Assembly: GCA_016178625.1 (NCBI GenBank)
Contig: JACOSX010000106.1
Span: forward strand, 1-44,784
Direction: 5' to 3'
DNA length: 44,784 bases
From: Ignavibacteria bacterium
GTDB taxonomy: Bacteria; Bacteroidota; Ignavibacteria; UBA10030; SZUA-254
The position numbers were made by a program, and so were the translations under genes. Below the pieces are notes generated by a model. It was given only the letters and a program-made list of their open reading frames with translations, did no database searches and was not told the DNA's origin. Numbering within the stretch: position 1 is the stretch's first letter; each line of letters starts with the position of its first letter. Below, piece by piece: positions 25,249 through 34,309 of this stretch.

Positions 25249-26937
25249 CTAACGCTGCTGACCAGACTGATCACCCGAGCTCACTACTAAGGAACCATTT
25301 TCCCGCACAGCAAGGTTAGCTTCTGCTTCCTTCTGAATGGATAACTGTTGTGTTGATTGCTCCACACTCTGAGTAATGACGGTAGATTGGTCGGATGGTT
25401 GTTCATCCGAGAGTTTGAACTTGCCTACCAAACTCCGCAATTTCTCAGTCAGGCCGTTCAGGTTCTCTGCTGCTTGGGCAACCTGTTGAGTTCCTGCCGC
25501 AGTTTGACGGGTTACTGTACTGATTGCTTCTATATTTTTAGAAATCTGCTCGCTCGCACTGGATTGTTCCTCACTTGCGGCGGCAATTTGAGTTATCATA
25601 TCAGTCACTTTCTGAGATATCTTAACGATCTCGCGGAGAGCAGTACCTGCTTGATCTGTAAGCCGGAAACCATCATCAACTTCTTTTGTTCCATTCTGCA
25701 TTGAGCTGACAGCGCCGGCGGAGTCAGTCTGGATTCTCTTGATCATCCCTGCAATTTCTTTTGTTGCCTTCGTTGTTCGTTCAGCGAGTTTTCTCACTTC
25801 ATCTGCAACTACTGCAAATCCTCTTCCTTGTTCACCCGCCCTTGCTGCTTCAATGGCGGCATTCAAAGCGAGCAGATTCGTCTGATCTGCAATATCATCG
25901 ATGACCGAGATAATTTCACCAATATGATCGCTTGATTCACCGAGCGCTTGTACAGTTATTGCCGCTTTTCTTACTACCTCAGCAATGCGTTTCATGCCCA
26001 CAATAGTTTCTTGAACAACTTTACCACCTTCTTCCGCTGCCTTTTTTGCTTCGTTTGCAGTGTCGGCGGCGACATGAGCATTTTTTGAGTTTTCCAGAAT
26101 GGTCCCCGCCATCTCTTCAACAGCAGCTGCGACTTCAGCAGCTTGCTGAGCCTGCTCGTGAGATCCCGCCGCCATCTGAGCCGAATCAGCCATGATCTCT
26201 TCGGTGCGGTTGGAGACGTAGAGTGTTACTTCCTTCACTTCCCCCACCGCATGTCGTAAACGCTTAACCAAACTATTTAGGCCTTGGACGAGATGACCCA
26301 CTTCATCAGTCGTCTTTTGATGAAGTTCAATGGTCAGGTCTCCTGTAGAGACAAGGCGAATCCCATCCAAGAGTGGTTGAAGAATTCTCATAATGACACT
26401 GACGACTAATATTGCAGTGGCAGAAAACAACAAACACACCAGAAACGACCACAATAAGGCAGCACGAAGATCTGACTGTAATGCTTTCTTAGAAATGCCA
26501 ACCTTCACTACACCGATTTGTGAGTGCTCCTCCCCTCGGGTAAACACAGGCGCTTCAAACATCGCCAGACTATTCCCTTGGGTATCTTTTATCTCTTCTT
26601 GTTGGATCTCCGCCAAAGTAATATGTTTATCTTCTGCCGCTGAAACATCATCCCCTCTGCGGGCAATGACATTTCCTTGATCGTCAAAAAATTTAACAAA
26701 TCGAACCTCGGGATCCGTTAACGCTCCATCCATAATAGAGGCGAGTTGCGTTGAATCTTTTAAGAGCACACCAATACGACCATTCGTCGCCAAACTAGCA
26801 ACGACCGAATTACCTCTCTTTGTAAATTGTTTTTCAACGGAACTACCCATGATCAGATCATAGAGCACGGTGAGAGACACAGACAACACCACAATTATGC
26901 TCAGCGCAAGGATAAGGATTTTTGTTTTCAGTTTCAT
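25249..26937 (-). CDS. Methyl-accepting chemotaxis protein, CHASE8-like sensor
   Basis: A 562-residue transmembrane chemoreceptor. Helix 1 is at about 5-30 and helix 2 at 160-183; between them is a periplasmic domain of about 130 residues of CHASE8-like type ([25 protein letters not shown]). HAMP spans about 184-236 and the signalling coiled coil 250-510, with the conserved tip [19 protein letters not shown]. The tail after 515 is Gln/Ser-rich and lacks a CheR-tethering pentapeptide such as NWETF. It is the only receptor in the window and is 18 bases after a small exported binding-protein-like gene. Its sensor resembles that of the hybrid kinase at 1519. Confidence 0.94.
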   Translation of the reverse strand: MKLKTKILILALSIIVVLSVSLTVLYDLIMGSSVEKQFTKRGNSVVASLATNGRIGVLLKDSTQLASIMDGALTDPEVRFVKFFDDQGNVIARRGDDVSAAEDKHITLAEIQQEEIKDTQGNSLAMFEAPVFTRGEEHSQIGVVKVGISKKALQSDLRAALLWSFLVCLLFSATAILVVSVIMRILQPLLDGIRLVSTGDLTIELHQKTTDEVGHLVQGLNSLVKRLRHAVGEVKEVTLYVSNRTEEIMADSAQMAAGSHEQAQQAAEVAAAVEEMAGTILENSKNAHVAADTANEAKKAAEEGGKVVQETIVGMKRIAEVVRKAAITVQALGESSDHIGEIISVIDDIADQTNLLALNAAIEAARAGEQGRGFAVVADEVRKLAERTTKATKEIAGMIKRIQTDSAGAVSSMQNGTKEVDDGFRLTDQAGTALREIVKISQKVTDMITQIAAASEEQSSASEQISKNIEAISTVTRQTAAGTQQVAQAAENLNGLTEKLRSLVGKFKLSDEQPSDQSTVITQSVEQSTQQLSIQKEAEANLAVRENGSLVVSSGDQSGQQR

Positions 26938-26955
26938 AAGGAGTACCTCTTCAAA

Positions 26956-27516
26956 TTATTGAAGAACATACGTGATTAAAGGACTAGGGTCTTCAGGAAT
27001 CTTTACCTTGAGAACGCCTGCGACCTTTTTATTAAGATGCACAACAATCTTATCAACCTCTTTCTGGACACTGCATAATGCGCCAGCTTGGATCAAGTGC
27101 ACATCTGGGACACACAGTCCAATGTTGTCTAACAAAGTATTTTCTCTAAGGAATTCAAATGCAGTTTCCAACATTATCTTATCATGCGCATCGGGAATCC
27201 AAATCATCCCGACCTTTTTTTCCGAAACCATTTTCTTGTAGAGCATACTGATCTCGCGCGACTCATTGGTCCTTACAAATACCATTTCGACCCCTTGGGC
27301 TAAACCGAGGCGAGTGATCTCCTGAAGATCTTTGTCTGTGAGGTTGCTTCCCATCACCCCCACAGTTTTCAATCCAGGTTTCAACATTTTCATGATGAAA
27401 ACATGTTGTCCCTTAGTGGCAGGTGATTGTGCGAAGAGAGTAGATACTCCCCATCCCACAACGACGAACCATCCAAGAAGCAGTTTCCGTTGATTCATGA
27501 AACACATTTTTTTCAT
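26956..27516 (-). CDS. Small exported ABC substrate-binding-like protein
   Basis: A 186-residue protein with a signal peptide (hydrophobic LLLGWFVVVGWGVSTLFAQ, cleavage near residue 30). The mature part resembles half of the ABC_sub_bind family (type I periplasmic binding fold): KTVGVMGSNLTDKDLQEI, VEMVFVRT and VGMIWIPD. It is too short to form both lobes with a normal transporter role, and no ABC permease or ATPase is nearby. As first gene of the chemosensory operon, 18 bases before the chemoreceptor, it may present a ligand to it. Start ATG 27516 has AGGGA upstream; a later ATG at 27498 is possible. Confidence 0.72.
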   Translation of the reverse strand: MKKMCFMNQRKLLLGWFVVVGWGVSTLFAQSPATKGQHVFIMKMLKPGLKTVGVMGSNLTDKDLQEITRLGLAQGVEMVFVRTNESREISMLYKKMVSEKKVGMIWIPDAHDKIMLETAFEFLRENTLLDNIGLCVPDVHLIQAGALCSVQKEVDKIVVHLNKKVAGVLKVKIPEDPSPLITYVLQ

Positions 27517-27779
27517 TGTCCCTAATCCCTTTTCTCTGTACGTTGACCAAATTAATTTTTAAAGCATCATCAGTTATTGGTCATCATCAATAAGCCACAC
27601 AATGTATACATTAACCACATCCTTTTCAATACCCAATGTGCTATATGATAGTAAAGAATTAGTTTATCCTTCTCAACACATATTTATAAAAGCGTGATAG
27701 AGGTCACTCCGACCTTTTCCCCCACTTTCGGATATGAAGATAAACCACTATCTTCATACATAGAACAGATAGGAGACCA

Positions 27780-28085
27780 ATGATGGAAGAGAAACGCGAG
27801 CGAAGAAAATTCGACAAACAGTTCAAGCTCGAGGCTGTACGACTGGCAACCGAAGGAGGAAAGAAAATTGCAGAAGTGGCACGTGATCTGGGCATTGACG
27901 CCAATACGTTGTACCACTGGAAACGCGAGTTTGCTGACCACGGAACCGATGCATTCCCTGGAAATGGGCGTTTGCTGACACAAGAAGAAGAATTGCGCCG
28001 CCTAGAGCATGAGAATGCAACTCTGAGGGAAGAGAATACAGTTTTAAAAAAGGCGATGGGCTATCTCGCCAGAAGTGAGAAGTAA
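27780..28085 (+). CDS. IS3-family transposase OrfA
   Basis: A 101-residue OrfA with helix-turn-helix (RRKFDKQFKLEAVRLA; IAEVARDLGIDANTLYHWKR) and a C-terminal leucine zipper (EEELRRLEHENATLREEN) used for dimerisation, ending in the family's KKAMGYLAR. AGGAGA precedes two adjacent ATGs (27780, 27783). A slippery A-AAA-AAG lies at 28046-28052 in the right phase for a -1 shift into orfB, but the -1 frame meets TGA at 28076, so no OrfAB fusion can be made. Confidence 0.88.
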   Translation: MMEEKRERRKFDKQFKLEAVRLATEGGKKIAEVARDLGIDANTLYHWKREFADHGTDAFPGNGRLLTQEEELRRLEHENATLREENTVLKKAMGYLARSEK

Positions 28086-28321
28086 GGTATGATATCGTGT
28101 ATAAGCGTTGTACGGTGTTTTCACTTGGGACGATGTGTCGGGGTGTTATATCTACACGAAATGCCACCTCCTGCCAGCGTAACTATCAGTGCACAGTGTG
28201 TGGCAACAGTAATGTTGGGGTCGCGGAAGAGATCCACCAAATACACAAGATGATCAAGAAACAATTTGTCTTTCCAAAAGACTCTTTCCTTTTCCGACTA
28301 AATGCTTTCAACTGGTTTTAG
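28079..28321 (+). pseudogene. Remnant of IS3-family transposase orfB
   Basis: The frame after orfA reads YDIVYKRCTVFSLGTMCR, which fits the N-terminal start of IS3 OrfB (before the GYYAW motif). The sequence then loses similarity, with hints of a shift near the GGGG run around 28138-28143, and stops at 28321. The catalytic DDE domain is absent. At most 80 codons remain of the usual 270-300. Confidence 0.6.
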
Positions 28322-28459
28322 TTTGACACCCAATTTTCTTCTTTCTTGATATTTTTGACACTGGGAGGAATAGAAAGTCAGGGTACCAGCTATAAGAATT
28401 ACAGAAGGATCCCAAACATTGAATATTGGGTGGTCATCATATGGTGAGATGGAGAAATT

Positions 28460-29305
28460 CTAAAAGAGCGTGTAGCTTAATCCAAGAGCAATGCTCTCCT
28501 TCACCTGCGTTTTGGGAGAGACTCGTTTCTCATTGACCAGTTGAAGGCTGAACATCGTGCTGATATATTTGTTCACCTTTGCCGTGATCGTGGTCGTATT
28601 GCGGACGATGACCTCATCGAGGTGATGAAGGGGATCGAAGAGTTCCAATTGTGTTTTGAACAGCATATTTTCAGCAAGGTTCCACTCCACATCGGTAACA
28701 GATTCGAACCCACCGTCAATTGTTGTTTTCTCAATCCCTGGCGTTGTTGGATCATCAGTGTACTGGTTAAACTGGCTGGTGATGACTTCTCGCAATCCGA
28801 CACCAAACCGCGTTTTGATCTCCGTGACAGGTTGATATCCGAAACCAATACTCTGCGTTAGATATGCAGGATCGAAAAACTGGGAGATCTCAGTACTGCT
28901 ACCCGATGCATCATACGCGAATCCTTTCGCGAACTGTGTTTTCATGGTTGCGGCAGCATAAGGGTTAATGTCCGCCCAGGCCTTATACATGAAAACCGCT
29001 GAAAGGTCAAGGATATCATCTGTCTTTCGCAAACCCTGGGCACCGAGCCGTGTCTGCCCGAAAGCGAATTTGTAAGCAGTAGTCCAATTGATAACCTCTT
29101 CATCTTCAACAGACTTGCCATCAGCGAAGATCGTGTACGCAAGGGCATTCTCGCCGCCTTGAGCCCAGTCAGTAAACGCGACTTGCGTCAGCGTTAAGCC
29201 TGTAACGAGCCCGTGTTTCCATCCGTGCGTTGGTATTTTCGTTGTATCTTCTCCATAAGCAGTGAGCGTACAGAAAAGTAATGCACACGCGAGTGAGCTT
29301 TTCAT
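28460..29305 (-). CDS. DUF3078 outer-membrane protein
   Basis: A 281-residue exported protein: signal peptide (residues 1-18, cleavage near AYG-ED), then WKHGLVTGLTLTQVAFTDWA, the start block of DUF3078, and amphipathic beta strands to a terminal phenylalanine (GLSYTLF), as expected for an outer-membrane barrel. The function of the family is unknown; it is found mainly in Bacteroidota and relatives, which helps place this genome. It is 122 bases downstream of mscL in the same direction but need not be co-transcribed. Confidence 0.85.
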   Translation of the reverse strand: MKSSLACALLFCTLTAYGEDTTKIPTHGWKHGLVTGLTLTQVAFTDWAQGGENALAYTIFADGKSVEDEEVINWTTAYKFAFGQTRLGAQGLRKTDDILDLSAVFMYKAWADINPYAAATMKTQFAKGFAYDASGSSTEISQFFDPAYLTQSIGFGYQPVTEIKTRFGVGLREVITSQFNQYTDDPTTPGIEKTTIDGGFESVTDVEWNLAENMLFKTQLELFDPLHHLDEVIVRNTTTITAKVNKYISTMFSLQLVNEKRVSPKTQVKESIALGLSYTLF

Positions 29306-29427
29306 AATAGTGTTCCCGATAAATTCTTTAACATCAAGTGATTATGGCGACCCTCCTAAGAATTGGCGACACGCCAGACATTGTCTAACTATCCAAACAC
29401 CTGCGATCTAAGAAGCGCAATGGAAGG

Positions 29428-29853
29428 CTACCCCAGCGGAGATGTACAATATCCACAGCGTTTCGCCTTGATCGGAATCGTCATCAAACATTGCGGGCAT
29501 TCCCGTGTCGATGGAGCCGCGATCGTCGCAGGGGCTTCGTGTTTTCTCAACGCATTCATTGCCCGAATAACTATAAAGATACAGAACGCGACAATAACAA
29601 AATCGATCATCGTATTGATGAAGACTCCATATTTGATCGTCACGGCCGGATTGCTCCCAATTGCTTCTTTGAGGACTATTGCAAGAATGCTGAAATCTAA
29701 GCCACCGAGAAGCATGCCGATCGGCGGCATCAGGACGTCGTTCACCAGCGAGCTTACGATTTTCCCAAACGCTCCTCCAATGATGACGCCGACCGCCAAG
29801 TCGACGACATTACCTTTCATTGCAAACTCTTTAAACTCCTTTATCATTGGCAT
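29428..29853 (-). CDS. mscL: Large-conductance mechanosensitive channel with C-terminal zinc ribbon
   Basis: Residues 1-100 are a standard MscL: N-terminal amphipathic helix ([18 protein letters not shown]), pore helix with [17 protein letters not shown], periplasmic loop, and second helix ([20 protein letters not shown]). It opens under membrane tension to release osmolytes. Instead of the usual charged cytoplasmic helix bundle, the tail (115-141) carries Cys119-x2-Cys122 and Cys133-x2-Cys136, a zinc-ribbon pattern. AAGGAGA upstream supports the start at 29853. It is flanked by unrelated genes. Confidence 0.95.
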   Translation of the reverse strand: MPMIKEFKEFAMKGNVVDLAVGVIIGGAFGKIVSSLVNDVLMPPIGMLLGGLDFSILAIVLKEAIGSNPAVTIKYGVFINTMIDFVIVAFCIFIVIRAMNALRKHEAPATIAAPSTRECPQCLMTIPIKAKRCGYCTSPLG

Positions 29854-30013
29854 GATGACGTCTCCTTATTTATTATGAATACCTCGAACGCGGTTGTGCG
29901 ACGGTTTATAGAGTTATGTTGCCAAATCATGGGTGAATCGCTTCCGTGGACCTGTTCACCAAGAAATCGAAATCCACAAAGATTCCTGTGAGTGCTGCCA
30001 GTACGCGTCAAAT

Positions 30014-31012
30014 CTATTTCATTACGTACTCCGCATCGATAACATTGTTGACCCCATCTCGAAGGAGCGAGTACTGAAAGCCTTTACGATAACTGAAAGC
30101 TCCCACTTCTCCCTGTTTATCGATCGCGATGAAACCGACGAGGAAATCCTGCACATCCTTATACTTTGGTTGCTTCTGTATGATCCGCTCAATGGCCAGT
30201 CTGCACGCTTCGGCAGGAGATTTGCCATTGCGCATCAATTCAACAACCAAGAAACTCCCCGCAACCTTGATAACCGCCTCGCCCAATCCGGATGATGTTG
30301 CTGCCCCTATTTCATTGTCGACATACAGTCCCGCCCCGATCAACGGTGAATCGCCGACCCTGCCGCGCATTTTCCATGCTGCTCCACTGGTCGAGCATCC
30401 ACCCGCAAGATTCCCACTCGCGTCCATTGCTACCAATCCAATCGTATCATGATTCTGCTCATTAATTGGAGGCAAATAGTTACTCTTCTTGAGCCATTCG
30501 GCGTACGCTTTCTTTGCTTCTTCAGTTAGTAAGTCCTCTTTGTGGAACCCCTGTGCCAACGCAAACTGTAAAGCACCTACACCAGCAAGCATAACATGGG
30601 GCGTTTTTTCCATAACCAACCGTGCAACTGAGATGGGATGCATGATGTGTTCGAGAAACACAACCGACCCTGCATTGCCACGTTCATCCATCATGCACGC
30701 ATCGAGTGTGACATGACCATCGCGATCGGGATAGCCCCCGTATCCTACACTTGTTATTCTCGGGTCTTCCTCCACAATTTTTATCGCCTTCTCGACCGCA
30801 TCAAGCAGAGTGCCGCCTTCCTGCAGTGTACGAGACGCCGTTTGATTCACCGGTAATTTGAAATCCCACGTTGAGAGAATCATTGGTTGACGAACATCCG
30901 ATGCCTGCCTCCCTACGCTCGATAATGACGCTCCTGCCTTCACTGTTTCTGATAACACTGCCGCAGAAGCGCCAGCGAGCGATGCAGTTTTGAGAAATGT
31001 TCTTCTGTTCAT
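30014..31012 (-). CDS. N4-(beta-N-acetylglucosaminyl)-L-asparaginase, Tat-exported
   Basis: A 332-residue Ntn-hydrolase (glycosylasparaginase). The N-terminus MNRRTFLKTASLAGASAAVL is a Tat signal. The autocatalytic cleavage site and nucleophile are at NHDTIGLVAMD, Thr190, as in Flavobacterium and human AGA, which split between Asp and Thr. The following GGCSTSG and GRVGDSPLIGAGLYVD blocks are typical. It hydrolyses the bond between GlcNAc and asparagine, and in known enzymes needs asparagine with free amino and carboxyl groups. It is the last of four exported hydrolase genes. Confidence 0.93.
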   Translation of the reverse strand: MNRRTFLKTASLAGASAAVLSETVKAGASLSSVGRQASDVRQPMILSTWDFKLPVNQTASRTLQEGGTLLDAVEKAIKIVEEDPRITSVGYGGYPDRDGHVTLDACMMDERGNAGSVVFLEHIMHPISVARLVMEKTPHVMLAGVGALQFALAQGFHKEDLLTEEAKKAYAEWLKKSNYLPPINEQNHDTIGLVAMDASGNLAGGCSTSGAAWKMRGRVGDSPLIGAGLYVDNEIGAATSSGLGEAVIKVAGSFLVVELMRNGKSPAEACRLAIERIIQKQPKYKDVQDFLVGFIAIDKQGEVGAFSYRKGFQYSLLRDGVNNVIDAEYVMK

Positions 31013-31061
31013 ACGTATTCCTGAGTTGGTTAAGTGAGTTTATTCATTCAAAATTATTGTC

Positions 31062-34000
31062 TCAGAGCTTTGCCAACACCTTTCCATCCATGCGTCGGAG
31101 AACAATCAACGATGTTCGCTCCGCAGGAACGGTGACCTCGACCGTGGCACCCGATTCATGATGCGTTAGTGTCAACTCAGTGTCTCTGTCACACTCTGAA
31201 ACAAGCGTGCATAACACTGCCTCGTCAAAGACGGTGGGCAACACGAGCACAGTTGAATTGTTGGGTTCGAGTGAGACTACCGGAACAACATTTGCCTGCT
31301 TCATTGCATAGGCATAGAGCTCGACAATAGGCTCGATCGTATCGGATAGTTCAACGGGGATAGGAGACCAGAGTATTGTTCCTTCGCCGTGTGGGATCAT
31401 CATTACGTTCGCCTGATTGTGCCCTTTGATCACAGCCTTCTCGACGCGCTGCATCTTATCACCGCGATAACTGAGCCTGTACTCAGAGCCGTCGATCGAA
31501 AGAAATTCCTCTTGTGCAATCGGCAAACTCACGGCAGTGAATCCACACTCTTCACTCCGACCAATCGGAAGCCAGTGATCATCGCTATCGATCACGCCAG
31601 TAATGAGCATGACTGTGCCCTGTTCAACTATGTCCATTAACCCCTCCCAAGCTTTTTGATTGAGCGTCCGCGGCGAGGGGACAACAACAAGCTTAGGAAG
31701 AACGTGCACCGTGTCCATCCGATACTCAGAGACACCTCGTACCGGTGTATTGAGACGATACGACAACACGCGAACGCATTTCTTTGTTGCCTCTGTGGTA
31801 AGATTCCGTGTCGAAAATTGCTGTGAGTGTGGAATGACCATCAGTGCTTCTTCATCACGTCGGTTCACCATCAAATGGCGGTTCGCTGCAAGAAATGTTG
31901 AGAATGCCACGATGGGATTAAGCTCGGGCTTCACGGTACCATCAACGCGATGCAACCCGATTGCCGCTTCATTATCCGATTTCATGTAGGGATTCGTGTT
32001 CCAGATCCATTCAACGAAACCTGCCCCGCCAGCACCAATCGAGATTGCGAGTTTTCGTTCGAGCAAATTGCGGGCGTCGTGTTCAGTCCTCCATGCACTT
32101 CCGTCCATCTTCTCGTAAAACATCACACCAGTCTCTTCAATAAGATTCGGCTTATCAGATGTTTTGGTTACAACATTGTCCCAAACGAGATCATCGTTAA
32201 ACCACCAGTTGTGGATACACGTGAAGTCAACAACATCACCAAAAAACTGAGGACTGGGTCTCTCTCCAGTGCCTCCTTCGTCTTGCCCGACCGTGATCAG
32301 TTGCAACCGATTTCCATTGCTCCGGATCGCCTTCGCCATATTGTTCGTCCAGTTCGCGAACATCTCTTGCGCAAAGAGCCGATAATCGATCACTTTGATT
32401 GGGCGAGTCTCATTGAAAATATTCACGTCATCAAATTCTTCCACCTTGGGCAAATTGAGCACCTCGCCGGGGGCTGCACGATAGAGTTCTTGCAAATGAG
32501 AAATACGCTCATTGTCAGAGGCAAACGGATGGTGGTGCTGTAACCAGTCAGCCCATGCTTGCGACTCATAGTTATCATAGTTCGGACGACATTCCCACAG
32601 ATGTTGCGGATTGCAGAACGATGGCTCATTAATCACGTCCCAGATAATATCATTCACAGTTCGATAGCGCTGTGCAATTATCGTGATGAATTCTTTTTGT
32701 GCATTCACAGATCGTGGATCGAGATACGCATTGACGCCGCCCCACGTCTCGGGAAGAAACGTGAAGAACGTAAAGATAAGCGGAATGTCATACTTCCGGG
32801 CAGTCAGCACAAAGGCATCCAACGCGCGGAGTGCAACCTCGTTCGGTGCGCCAACATCAAGCATGTAATTTTTCCAACCTGTCCAGATGCCCGTTCGCAC
32901 CATGTTGATACCCATCTGTTTCATTTCAGAAAAATCGTTATTCCAAAGATAGGGGTTCGGCTCGAATAAGAATTTTCTGTGTACATCAGAGGTCATGTAC
33001 GTTGTGCCAGTGACAGGATAGGGTCGACCATCTCGATAGAAATAGTTTTTGTCTACCTTCAGTGGTTTACCACCGGAGAGAAGTTTCTTGTCGAAAACCC
33101 AGAAACCCGTGAACTGTTTGATGGTGTATGTGGCATCAGACGATAACGACTTTAGCTTCAGAGTGACTTTGATTTGATACAATCCCGGTGAAAGCGGTTC
33201 TTTTTTTCTTGAAGTCAGATCGGCATATCCGGTCACGACTGAACCCTCTCCGAGTAACTTTACCTTCATAGTGTCAATCGATCTGCGATGCTCATCCAGA
33301 ACCTCGACTCTGCAGTCGTCCGCGAGCAAATTTTCAGCATCACCTCTGGGTCGTCGAAATTGGATTGTGAAGGATGGCATTTCTCCCTCATGGTAGCAGG
33401 CGAAAGACGATCGCGCTGACAATTCCATCGATCCCTGCATTGCCAGTTCAACGAGCACTCGAATCGCTTTCTCACTTAGCGAGCCTCTGAGATTTGCAAG
33501 CATCCATCTGCCGCCCGCATATTCGCCCTGCAATCGATCAATTTGAATAAAAGGTGATGCACCCCTTCGTCCGGTATGATCCAGGCCGAAGATCAGCGGG
33601 CGTAACACAGCATCTCGTGCACCGGCGCTTCCATCCTCCGACGGAAAATCTTCGTTCACTGCAAAGCGAACGTAAAGCTCGTAGATTTCGTCTGCAGTGA
33701 ATTCATTCAATAATTCGTCAGTGTGATTAAGTCCGTCGGCGACCCGGTATGACGTGACCGTTTCTGCTGAGACCGGAAATGCTTGCGTTATACCAAGTCT
33801 CTTATGGTATTCAGTCTGCCGTACTTCTCCGCGCCAGCCATCATGTTCTTTGACGACGGGAACCGACAACGGTATGCCCCCAAGATTCAGCCAGTTGCCA
33901 CCATCGATCAGGAACCTGGAGATGACGAGGTACGCCTCCTTCGGGAATGCTGAGCCATATGGTGTGACGAGAATATTGAAGTCTCTCGCGTTCAGATGGC

Positions 34001-34244
34001 TTCCCAGCTCACTCACTCCAAGGAACGCAACGTCGAAACCATCGAGCGCGTGCTGCAATGTTTCTTTTCTCACTGGCTGAACGTCGATTGGAGGAAATGT
34101 CGGTTCAAAGAATACCGCGACCCGCGGTTTTGGGGACCTCGATTCGGGAAGCCGCAACGACGAAAGAGCAGGCAGTGTTCCTGCGACGCCCGCAAGGGCA
34201 ATGCTACCTGTTGCTTTCAGAAAGGTTCTTCGATTGAGTGGCAT
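31062..34244 (-). CDS. Tat-exported clan-A glycoside hydrolase (GH5-like catalytic domain)
   Basis: A 1060-residue enzyme. A Tat signal (NRRTFLKATGSIALAG) is followed by a glutamine-amidotransferase-like/flavodoxin-like segment (about 40-290), a beta-sandwich (290-400), a (beta/alpha)8 domain (about 405-760) and C-terminal domains. The predicted acid/base is Glu540 in WDVINEPSF and the nucleophile Glu704 in LIEETGVMF, an arrangement of clan A (GH2, GH5, GH42 and relatives). Family membership and substrate are not settled: a beta-mannosidase, beta-galactosidase or endo-acting enzyme are all possible. Its neighbours, GH92 and glycosylasparaginase, suggest a role on N-glycans. Its Tat signal closely resembles that of the following gene. 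Confidence 0.8.
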   Translation of the reverse strand: MPLNRRTFLKATGSIALAGVAGTLPALSSLRLPESRSPKPRVAVFFEPTFPPIDVQPVRKETLQHALDGFDVAFLGVSELGSHLNARDFNILVTPYGSAFPKEAYLVISRFLIDGGNWLNLGGIPLSVPVVKEHDGWRGEVRQTEYHKRLGITQAFPVSAETVTSYRVADGLNHTDELLNEFTADEIYELYVRFAVNEDFPSEDGSAGARDAVLRPLIFGLDHTGRRGASPFIQIDRLQGEYAGGRWMLANLRGSLSEKAIRVLVELAMQGSMELSARSSFACYHEGEMPSFTIQFRRPRGDAENLLADDCRVEVLDEHRRSIDTMKVKLLGEGSVVTGYADLTSRKKEPLSPGLYQIKVTLKLKSLSSDATYTIKQFTGFWVFDKKLLSGGKPLKVDKNYFYRDGRPYPVTGTTYMTSDVHRKFLFEPNPYLWNNDFSEMKQMGINMVRTGIWTGWKNYMLDVGAPNEVALRALDAFVLTARKYDIPLIFTFFTFLPETWGGVNAYLDPRSVNAQKEFITIIAQRYRTVNDIIWDVINEPSFCNPQHLWECRPNYDNYESQAWADWLQHHHPFASDNERISHLQELYRAAPGEVLNLPKVEEFDDVNIFNETRPIKVIDYRLFAQEMFANWTNNMAKAIRSNGNRLQLITVGQDEGGTGERPSPQFFGDVVDFTCIHNWWFNDDLVWDNVVTKTSDKPNLIEETGVMFYEKMDGSAWRTEHDARNLLERKLAISIGAGGAGFVEWIWNTNPYMKSDNEAAIGLHRVDGTVKPELNPIVAFSTFLAANRHLMVNRRDEEALMVIPHSQQFSTRNLTTEATKKCVRVLSYRLNTPVRGVSEYRMDTVHVLPKLVVVPSPRTLNQKAWEGLMDIVEQGTVMLITGVIDSDDHWLPIGRSEECGFTAVSLPIAQEEFLSIDGSEYRLSYRGDKMQRVEKAVIKGHNQANVMMIPHGEGTILWSPIPVELSDTIEPIVELYAYAMKQANVVPVVSLEPNNSTVLVLPTVFDEAVLCTLVSECDRDTELTLTHHESGATVEVTVPAERTSLIVLRRMDGKVLAKL

Positions 34245-34309
34245 CTCTACGTTTCGCTCTTAAATGTTATATGGGTATTTTCCATCCGTTGTTCAGAGCA
34301 GAATGAGGG

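Larger units (their letters stand above)
27695..28321 (+). mobile_element. Decayed IS3-family element
   Basis: The left end seems to begin with TGATAGAGGTCACTCC at 27695. An intact orfA is followed by a broken orfB remnant, and no matching right terminal repeat was found. The right border (about 28321-28360) is therefore uncertain. The element separates the chemosensory operon from the outer-membrane protein and MscL genes. Confidence 0.7.
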
